A stretch of 64,000 nt of DNA from Castellaniella denitrificans (GTDB taxonomy: Bacteria > Pseudomonadota > Gammaproteobacteria > Burkholderiales > Burkholderiaceae_B): NCBI RefSeq assembly GCF_027214045.1, contig NZ_JAPWHE010000005.1:1-64000 (forward strand), read 5' to 3'. Positions 57,665-64,000 of the stretch are shown in pieces. Every line of letters starts with the position of its first letter. The first letter of the stretch is position 1. The notes under the pieces are model-generated. The model was not told where the DNA came from. It saw only the letters and a list, made by a program, of their open reading frames with translations, and made no database searches. A program made the position numbers and the translations under genes.

Positions 57665-58234
57665 TTACTTGCGGGTACCGACGATTTCGATTTCCACGCG
57701 GCGGTTCTGAGCGCGGCCCTGGCGGGTCTTGTTGGACGCGACAGGTTGCAGTTCGCCCTTGCCTTCGGCGTAGATGCGGTCGGCCGGCACGCCCTTGCTG
57801 ATCAGGTATTGCTTGACCGTGTTGGCGCGACGCTCGGACAGCTTCTGGTTGTAGGCTTCGGTGCCGATGGAGTCGGTGTGACCGGTGGCGATGACCGTTT
57901 CCAGATTGACCGAGCCGGCTTGCTGGGCGACTTGATCCAGCACCTGCTTGCCTTCGGGCTTCAGGGTGGCCTTGTCGAAGTCGAAGAACGTGTCGGCGTT
58001 CAGGACGACCTTGCTGGCGGTCGGGGCGACGACGGGGGCTTCGGCGACGGGCTTGCCGCAGCCTTCGGCGGCAGTGGCCGGCGTCCAGAAGGCATCACGC
58101 CAGCAGTTCTGGCCGCTCGCGTCCTTCCAGACGTGGCCGTCCACGTTGGTCCAGTTGTCGGAGGCCGAAGCGGTGCCGACGGCGGTCATGGCAGCGATGG
58201 CGAGTCCAATAGCGATTTTGGAGGGTTTATTCAT
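57665..58234 (-). CDS. ompA: OmpA-family outer-membrane protein
   Basis: 189 residues from ATG 58234. A signal peptide ends GTASAS, a short segment with two cysteines (GQNCWRDAFWTPATAAEGCGKP) follows, then the C-terminal OmpA peptidoglycan-binding domain (TFFDFDKATLKPEGKQVLDQV, ATGHTDSIGTEAYNQKLSERRANTV, NRRVEIEI). It lacks the eight-strand barrel, as in the short OmpA proteins of Bordetella. Confidence 0.92.
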   Translation of the reverse strand: MNKPSKIAIGLAIAAMTAVGTASASDNWTNVDGHVWKDASGQNCWRDAFWTPATAAEGCGKPVAEAPVVAPTASKVVLNADTFFDFDKATLKPEGKQVLDQVAQQAGSVNLETVIATGHTDSIGTEAYNQKLSERRANTVKQYLISKGVPADRIYAEGKGELQPVASNKTRQGRAQNRRVEIEIVGTRK

Positions 58235-58308
58235 GTTTCTCCTCGTTTGAGCATGATGCTTGAAAGTGACCGCAGCGAACCCCCGCCGCATATCGAAAGA
58301 ACGCTTCC

Positions 58309-58314
58309 AGTATA
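58309..58314 (-). promoter_or_regulatory. candidate ompA promoter (-10)
   Basis: On the minus strand, TGCTATACT is an extended -10 (TGn TATACT), 75 nt before the ompA ATG. The leader carries AGGAG-like AGGAGAAAC just before the start. Confidence 0.4.
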
Positions 58315-58673
58315 GCAATGTCGAGTTGGAATGCTCAGAGTTGCGCTGGGTTTCATGCGTGTTAGGCGAAATCTTAAGGCATTTCCCCCGTCGGGTTAAG
58401 CACAAATCCCTTCGTGCGCTCTCTAGGGCGTATTTACGCGGATGGATGCGTCCGGGTGTAGGCTTTTTGCAACATCCGCGCCGGGGCGGGGGTGTGCCCC
58501 GGGAACCGCCGAGGTTGGAGAGGCCCGCCGTCCAGGTGCGCCCGGGCGCATAGGAGCGCCTGGGCGAATGATAGAATCACCGATTGGCCAGGGTGCCGGA
58601 TCAACGGGTCATCCGTCGTGCCGGGCGCCGTCCGGTCCAGTCATTCAAGCCTGAAAGGTTTTTCGGATACGCC
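58315..58673. other. divergent intergenic region ompA/gyrA
   Basis: No gene is seen. TGATAGAAT at 58569-58577 is a candidate extended -10 for gyrA, about 95 nt before its ATG. The rest is GC-rich with no clear repeat. Confidence 0.4.
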
Positions 58674-61355
58674 ATGGATTCTTTCGCCAAAGAGACCCTG
58701 CCCATTTCGCTCGAAGACGAAATGCGGCGCAGCTACCTGGATTACGCAATGAGCGTGATCGTGGGACGCGCCCTGCCGGACGTGCGCGATGGGCTCAAGC
58801 CCGTGCACCGGCGCGTACTGTTCGCCATGCACGAGCTGAACAACGACTGGAACCGCGCCTACAAGAAGTCGGCGCGTATCGTCGGGGACGTGATCGGTAA
58901 ATACCACCCTCACGGCGATTCCGCGGTGTACGACACCATCGTGCGCATGGCCCAGGACTTTTCGCTGCGCTACATGCTGGTCGATGGCCAGGGCAACTTC
59001 GGCTCGATCGATGGCGACAACGCGGCGGCCATGCGTTACACCGAAGTCCGACTGTCGAAAATCGCCCACGAATTGCTGGCCGACATCGACCAGGAAACCG
59101 TGGATTTCGGCCCCAATTACGATGGCAGCGAACAGGAGCCCCTGTTGCTGCCGTCGCGTCTGCCGAACCTGCTGGTCAACGGCAGCGCCGGGATCGCGGT
59201 GGGCATGGCGACCAACATTCCCCCGCACAACCTGTCCGAGGTCGTCGAGGGCTGCCTGTACTGCCTGCGCAATCCCGATTGCACCATCGACGAACTCATC
59301 GAACGCATCCCCGCGCCGGACTTTCCCACCGGCGGCATCATCTACGGCATGGCCGGCGTGCGCGAAGGCTACCGCACCGGGCGCGGGCGGGTGGTCATGC
59401 GCGCCAAGGTCCACTTCGAGGACATGGAGCGCGGCAACCGCCAGGCCATCGTCGTCGATGCCATTCCCTATCAGGTGAACAAGAAATCCCTGCAGGAACG
59501 CATCGCCGAACTGGTCAACGAAAAGAAGATCGAGGGCATTTCCGACATCCGCGACGAATCGGACAAGGACGGCATGCGCCTGGTCATCGAACTCAAGCGC
59601 GGCGAGGTGCCCGAGGTCGTCCTGAACAACCTCTACAAGAATACCCAGCTGCAGGAAACCTTCGGCATGAACATGGTGGCCCTGGTCGACGGCCAGCCAC
59701 GCCTGCTGAACCTGAAACAGATGGTGCAGTATTTCCTCCAGCACCGTCGCGAAGTCGTCACACGGCGCACCATCTTCCAACTGCGCAAGGCCCGAGAGCG
59801 CGGCCACGTGCTGGAAGGCCTGGCGGTGGCCCTGGCCAACATCGACGATTTCATCGCCATCATCAAGGCCGCACCCACCCCGCCGGTGGCGCGCCAGGCC
59901 CTGATGGACCGCAGCTGGGATTCCTCCCTGGTGCGCGAAATGCTCGAACGCGCCGACGCCAACATCGCTTCGGGCGGGCGCGCGGCCTATCGTCCGGAAG
60001 GGCTGGATGCGCATTTCGGCCTGCAGGCCGACGGCCAGTACCGCCTGTCGGAAGTCCAGGCCCAGGAAATCCTGAACATGCGCCTGCAGCGCCTGACCGG
60101 GCTGGAGCAGGACAAGATCGTCGGCGAATACCGCGAGATCATGGACACCATCGCCGACCTGCTGGACATTCTGGCGCGTCCGGAACGGGTCACCGCGATC
60201 ATCGGCGACGAGCTGCAGGCGATCCGCGTGGAATTCTCCAACGCCAACAACGACCGGCGCCGTTCGGAAATCGAATACAACGCCACGGAACTGGAAACGG
60301 AAGACCTCATCACCCCCATGGACATGGTGGTGACCTTGTCGCGCAGCGGTTACATCAAGAGCCAGCCGTTGTCTGAATACAGGTCGCAAAAGCGCGGCGG
60401 CCGCGGCAAACAGGCCACCGCCACCAAGGAAGACGACTGGATAGACCAGCTCTTCATCGCCAATACGCACGACTACCTGTTGTGTTTCTCCGACCGGGGG
60501 CGCGTCTACTGGCTCAAGGTCTGGGAAGTGCCCCAGGGTTCGCGCAATTCGCGCGGCCGGCCCATCGTCAACATGTTCCCGCTGGTCGACGGCGAGACCA
60601 TCACGGTGGTGCTGTCGGTCAAGGCCTTCAGTGACGATCACTTCGTCTTCATGGCCACCTCGCGCGGGACGGTCAAGAAGACTCCGCTGTCGGATTTCTC
60701 CAATCCCCGAAAGGCCGGCATCATCGCCGTCGGCCTGGACGAGGGCGATTTCCTGATCGGCGCCGAACTGACCGACGGCCAGCACGATGTGATGCTGTTC
60801 TCCGACGCCGGCAAGGCCGTGCGTTTCGACGAGAACGACGTGCGTCCGATGGGGCGCACGGCGCGCGGCGTGCGCGGCATGTCGCTCGAGGACGGCCAGG
60901 CCGTGATCGCCCTGCTGGTGGCGGAAGACGAGACCCAGAGCGTGTTGACGGCCACCGAAAACGGGTACGGCAAGCGCACGCCCATCGTCGAATACACGCG
61001 TCATGGGCGCGGCACCAAGGGCATGATCGCCATTCAGACCTCGGCGCGCAACGGCAAGGTCGTCAGCGCCGTGCTGGTGCAGCCCGAGGACGAGATCATG
61101 CTCATCACCACCGGCGGCGTGCTGGTGCGCACGCGGGTCTCCGAGATCCGCGAGATGGGACGCGCCACCCAGGGGGTCACACTCATCAACGTGGACGAGG
61201 ACAGTCTGTTGTCCGGTGTGCGCCGCGTGGTCGAAAGCGATGCCGACGAAACGGAAGAAGAGGCGGCCGGCGCCGCCGTTGAATCGCCGGACGGCGGATC
61301 CGCTCCGGCATCCGATGACCCGGCCGGTTCGTCCACAGACGAGGATCAAGCATGA
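58674..61355 (+). CDS. gyrA: DNA gyrase subunit A
   Basis: 893 residues from ATG 58674 ([17 protein letters not shown]). The breakage-reunion domain has the catalytic Tyr122 in AAMRYTE. The quinolone region reads [17 protein letters not shown] with Ser83 and Asp87, the sensitive wild-type residues. The GyrA box appears as QKRGGRG, then a C-terminal beta-pinwheel, then an acidic/serine-rich tail (about 55 residues). It supercoils DNA with GyrB. It overlaps serC by 4 nt. Confidence 0.97.
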   Translation: MDSFAKETLPISLEDEMRRSYLDYAMSVIVGRALPDVRDGLKPVHRRVLFAMHELNNDWNRAYKKSARIVGDVIGKYHPHGDSAVYDTIVRMAQDFSLRYMLVDGQGNFGSIDGDNAAAMRYTEVRLSKIAHELLADIDQETVDFGPNYDGSEQEPLLLPSRLPNLLVNGSAGIAVGMATNIPPHNLSEVVEGCLYCLRNPDCTIDELIERIPAPDFPTGGIIYGMAGVREGYRTGRGRVVMRAKVHFEDMERGNRQAIVVDAIPYQVNKKSLQERIAELVNEKKIEGISDIRDESDKDGMRLVIELKRGEVPEVVLNNLYKNTQLQETFGMNMVALVDGQPRLLNLKQMVQYFLQHRREVVTRRTIFQLRKARERGHVLEGLAVALANIDDFIAIIKAAPTPPVARQALMDRSWDSSLVREMLERADANIASGGRAAYRPEGLDAHFGLQADGQYRLSEVQAQEILNMRLQRLTGLEQDKIVGEYREIMDTIADLLDILARPERVTAIIGDELQAIRVEFSNANNDRRRSEIEYNATELETEDLITPMDMVVTLSRSGYIKSQPLSEYRSQKRGGRGKQATATKEDDWIDQLFIANTHDYLLCFSDRGRVYWLKVWEVPQGSRNSRGRPIVNMFPLVDGETITVVLSVKAFSDDHFVFMATSRGTVKKTPLSDFSNPRKAGIIAVGLDEGDFLIGAELTDGQHDVMLFSDAGKAVRFDENDVRPMGRTARGVRGMSLEDGQAVIALLVAEDETQSVLTATENGYGKRTPIVEYTRHGRGTKGMIAIQTSARNGKVVSAVLVQPEDEIMLITTGGVLVRTRVSEIREMGRATQGVTLINVDEDSLLSGVRRVVESDADETEEEAAGAAVESPDGGSAPASDDPAGSSTDEDQA

Positions 61356-62485
61356 ACCGTCCCTGGAATTTCGCCGCGGGTCCATCCACCCTTCCCCTCG
61401 AAGTCCTGCGGCAGGCCGCCGCCGAAATGTGCGACTGGGGCGGCAGCGGCACCTCCGTCATGGAAATGAGTCATCGCGGCAAGCACTACAGCCGCATCCG
61501 CGACGAGGCCGAGGCCGATCTGCGCACCCTGTTGTCTGTGCCGGACGACTTCGAGGTGCTCTTCATGCAGGGTGGCGCCTCGGCCCAGAACGCCATCGTG
61601 CCGCTGAACCTGATCGGCCGCGCCGGCCTGGGCCGGGCGGACTATGTGCTGAGCGGCCACTGGGCGCGCAAGTCCTTCAACGAGGCCGCGCGTTACGGCG
61701 ACATCTCCGTCGCCGCCACGGCCGAATCCGATGGCGTGATCGATGGCCGTTCCTACGGCCCCTGGTGCTGGCTGCCCGACCATACCGAATGGCGGGTCCG
61801 CCGCGACGCGGCTTACCTGCACCTGTGCGCCAACGAGACCATCGGTGGGGTCGAGCAGGCCGACATGCCCGATATGGCCGCCCTGGGAGCGCCCGATGTG
61901 CCGCTGGTGGCCGACATGTCGTCCAACATTCTGTCGCGTCCCATCGATTTTTCACGTGTCGGCATGGTCTACGCCGGCGCACAGAAGAACGCCGGGCCGG
62001 CGGGGGTGACGCTGACGTTCGTCCGCAAGGATCTGATCGGCCATGCGTTGCCCTATTGCCCGTCGGTGTTCGACTACGCCAACGTGGCCGGCGCCCAATC
62101 CATGTTCAATACGCCGCCCACCTATGCGATCTATGTGGCGGGGCTGGTCTTCAAGTGGCTGCTGCGCCAGGGCGGGGTGGCGGAGATGGACGCCGCCAGC
62201 GAACGCAAGTCGCGCGCCCTGTACGATTATCTCGATGGTTCGTCCCTGTACGAAAATCGCATCGCTCCGGCGTGCCGTTCACGCATGAACATTCCGTTCT
62301 TCCTGCGCGACGAGTCGCTGAACGCCGCTTTCCTGGCCGAGTCCGAGGCCGCCGGGCTGCTGGCGCTGAAGGGCCACAAGGCCGTGGGCGGCATGCGGGC
62401 GTCGCTGTACAACGCCATGCCCATGGAAGGCGTGCAGGCCCTGATCGATTTCCTCAAGGATTTCGAGGCCCGCCATGGCGGATGA
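61352..62485 (+). CDS. serC: phosphoserine aminotransferase
   Basis: 377 residues. [53 protein letters not shown] and the PLP lysine in [19 protein letters not shown] identify SerC. It makes phosphoserine and also acts in pyridoxal phosphate synthesis. The ATGA overlap with gyrA and 11-nt overlap with pheA indicate translational coupling. Confidence 0.95.
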   Translation: MNRPWNFAAGPSTLPLEVLRQAAAEMCDWGGSGTSVMEMSHRGKHYSRIRDEAEADLRTLLSVPDDFEVLFMQGGASAQNAIVPLNLIGRAGLGRADYVLSGHWARKSFNEAARYGDISVAATAESDGVIDGRSYGPWCWLPDHTEWRVRRDAAYLHLCANETIGGVEQADMPDMAALGAPDVPLVADMSSNILSRPIDFSRVGMVYAGAQKNAGPAGVTLTFVRKDLIGHALPYCPSVFDYANVAGAQSMFNTPPTYAIYVAGLVFKWLLRQGGVAEMDAASERKSRALYDYLDGSSLYENRIAPACRSRMNIPFFLRDESLNAAFLAESEAAGLLALKGHKAVGGMRASLYNAMPMEGVQALIDFLKDFEARHGG

Positions 62486-63563
62486 TACCCTCCAGGCGCG
62501 GCTGGAGCCCCTGCGCGAACGCATCGATGCGCTGGATACGCGCATCCTGGACTTGCTCAACCAGCGCGCACAGGCGGCCCTGGAGGTCGGCGAGATCAAG
62601 AAGGCCTTCGACGCCGCCGGTCCGATCCTCAAGCCCGAGCGCGAAGCCCTGATCATCCGGCGGCTGCAGTCGGACAATCCCGGGCCGATCCCCGAAGAGG
62701 CCGTCGGCGCCATCTGGCGCCAGATCATCTCCACCTGTCGCGGGCTGGAAAGTGTGTTGACCGCCGCTTTCCTGGGGCCGCAGGGCTCGTTCTCCGAGCA
62801 GGCGGCCTACGAGCATTTCGGCCATGCCATCAACGGCCTGCGCTGTGAATCATTCGACGAAGTCTTCCGCGCCGTCGAGGCCGGCCAGGCGGACGTCGGC
62901 ATGGTTCCGGTGGAAAACTCCACCGAGGGCGCGGTCAACCGCAGCCTGGACCTGCTGCTGAATTCCTCGCTGAAGGTTCTGGGCGAGCGCACCATCCGCA
63001 TCCACCATAATCTGCTCACGTTGACCGGCGGGCTGGAAGGCGTCACCCGGGTGCTGGGCCATCCTCAGGCCCTGGCGCAGTGCCAGGCCTGGCTCAGCCG
63101 CAATCATCCCGGGCTGGAACGCCTGCCGGTGGCCAGCAACGCCCAGGCGGCGCGCATGGCCTCGGAAGACCCCGCCTGTGCGGCGATCGCCGGCGACGCC
63201 GCCGCCGCCGCCTGGGGGCTGAGCGCCGTGGCCAGCGGAATCCAGGACGATCCGCAGAACCAGACGCGCTTTGTGGCCGTCGGGCCGCGCGACGCCGGTC
63301 CCACCGGCCGCGACAAGACCAGCCTGGTGCTGGCGGTGCCGAATCGCGCCGGCGCGGTCTACGACATGCTGGCGCCGCTGTCCCGGCACGGCGTGTCCAT
63401 GACGCGCCTCGAGTCGCGGCCCGCCCGCACCGGGCAATGGGAATACTATTTCTACGTCGATCTGCTGGGCCACCGGGACGATGAACCCGTCGCCCAGGCC
63501 CTGGCCGAACTGCGTCAGCAGGTCGCCTTCTTCAAGGTGCTGGGCTCCTATCCCCGGCAATGA
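62475..63563 (+). CDS. pheA: chorismate mutase / prephenate dehydratase
   Basis: 362 residues. An N-terminal AroQ-type mutase ([34 protein letters not shown]) is followed by prephenate dehydratase (about 95-275: [42 protein letters not shown]) and a C-terminal ACT domain for phenylalanine feedback ([22 protein letters not shown]). The bifunctional P-protein layout is normal. Confidence 0.95.
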   Translation: MADDTLQARLEPLRERIDALDTRILDLLNQRAQAALEVGEIKKAFDAAGPILKPEREALIIRRLQSDNPGPIPEEAVGAIWRQIISTCRGLESVLTAAFLGPQGSFSEQAAYEHFGHAINGLRCESFDEVFRAVEAGQADVGMVPVENSTEGAVNRSLDLLLNSSLKVLGERTIRIHHNLLTLTGGLEGVTRVLGHPQALAQCQAWLSRNHPGLERLPVASNAQAARMASEDPACAAIAGDAAAAAWGLSAVASGIQDDPQNQTRFVAVGPRDAGPTGRDKTSLVLAVPNRAGAVYDMLAPLSRHGVSMTRLESRPARTGQWEYYFYVDLLGHRDDEPVAQALAELRQQVAFFKVLGSYPRQ

Positions 63564-63574
63564 GGTCCGTTTCC

Positions 63575-64000
63575 ATGACAGACATCCCGGCGCCCGCCCA
63601 CATCCGGGCCATCGCCCCCTACCAGGCCGGCAAGCCGATCGAGGAACTCGCCCGTGAATACGGGCTGGATCCCGAGGGCATCATCAAGCTGGCTTCCAAT
63701 GAGAACCCGCTGGGCTGCTCCGATCGCGTGCGCGCCGCGCTCGCCGAGGCCGCCGGCGCGCTGCACGGCCGTTACCCGGACGCCAATGGCTTCGACCTGA
63801 AGGAGGTGCTGGCGGCGCGTCACGGAGTGCAGGCGAACTGGATCACGCTGGGCAACGGGTCCAACGACTTGCTGGAACTCGCTTCCCTGGCCCTGCTGGA
63901 CGAAGGGACGTCGGCCGTTTACGCGCAGCACGCTTTCGTGGTCTACCGCCTCAGCACCCAGGCCCGGGGTGCCCGCCACCTGATGGTGCCGGCGCGCGAT
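63575..64000 (+). CDS. hisC: histidinol-phosphate aminotransferase (partial, 5' part)
   Basis: 142 codons are visible from ATG 63575 before the window ends; no frameshift. IRAIAPYQAGKPIEELAREYGLDPEGIIKLASNENPLG and YPDANGFDLKEVLAARHGV with LGNGSNDLLELA are HisC hallmarks. Its place after pheA suggests it may serve aromatic amino-acid transamination as well as histidine synthesis. Confidence 0.93.
   Translation, partial: MTDIPAPAHIRAIAPYQAGKPIEELAREYGLDPEGIIKLASNENPLGCSDRVRAALAEAAGALHGRYPDANGFDLKEVLAARHGVQANWITLGNGSNDLLELASLALLDEGTSAVYAQHAFVVYRLSTQARGARHLMVPARD

Noticed and set aside
58920-58934. Quinolone resistance mutation in gyrA
   Set aside because: Ser83 and Asp87 are the wild-type sensitive residues.
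58641-61385. 914-codon open frame antisense to gyrA
   Set aside because: High GC in third positions opens the opposite frame; the sequence is repetitive in H, D, Q and V with no domain, while gyrA is certain.

Overview
The window looks like a high-GC betaproteobacterium of the family Alcaligenaceae (Bordetella/Achromobacter/Castellaniella group). This is inferred from gene order: trxB | ftsK-lolA-rarA ... serS, then ompA-ubiG-gph ... gyrA-serC-pheA-hisC, a block typical of that family. No rRNA or species-specific marker is present.

Positions 1 to about 24,500 are accessory DNA. At the left edge, a two-gene cassette (324-5223, + strand) encodes a nitrilase-superfamily-like enzyme with an intact E-K-C triad and a Rad50/SMC-like ATPase with a CPVC zinc hook. 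Its architecture suggests a defence or conflict system, and it is the best candidate for something undescribed. It abuts, tail to tail, a minus-strand conjugation module (5543-22580). That module has a TrwB/VirD4-type coupling protein, a StbB-like partition ATPase with an HTH partner, a TrfA-like replication initiator beside an iteron origin (five iterons, two perfect DnaA boxes), and a complete P-type secretion set VirB1-VirB11, plus TrbM and a ribbon-helix-helix protein. No relaxase or integrase is visible. Upstream of the virB genes, on the same strand, is an AbiE-type toxin-antitoxin pair with a perfect inverted-repeat operator. The module is therefore a plasmid-like backbone joined to chromosome; two strong hairpins at 24427-24488 lie near the junction.

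Positions 24,593-37,997 are mostly core chromosome: a GAF-GGDEF-EAL protein, an SMR efflux pump, an Smr-domain protein, trxB, ftsK, lolA, rarA, a Cache-GGDEF cyclase, wrbA, serS, a small membrane protein with an EF-hand-like loop, and tRNA-Ser(CGA).

Positions 38,000-54,800 are a metabolic and stress region. An MFS transporter and an Old Yellow Enzyme gene share a nearly identical promoter/operator block next to a TetR gene. An ECF sigma factor lies beside a TTHB210-like protein, a cupredoxin and an AhpD-like protein, with a shared upstream motif. There follow a DMT exporter, a leaderless-type solute-binding protein, a DUF924 protein, an 85-bp tandem palindromic repeat, a YpfH-type esterase, a Tat-exported FbpABC-type iron uptake operon, an aldo/keto reductase and diaminopimelate dehydrogenase.

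Positions 54,979-64,000 hold sstT, gph, ubiG, ompA and the overlapping gyrA-serC-pheA-hisC cluster, which links a gyrase subunit to serine and aromatic amino-acid synthesis. hisC runs off the right edge.
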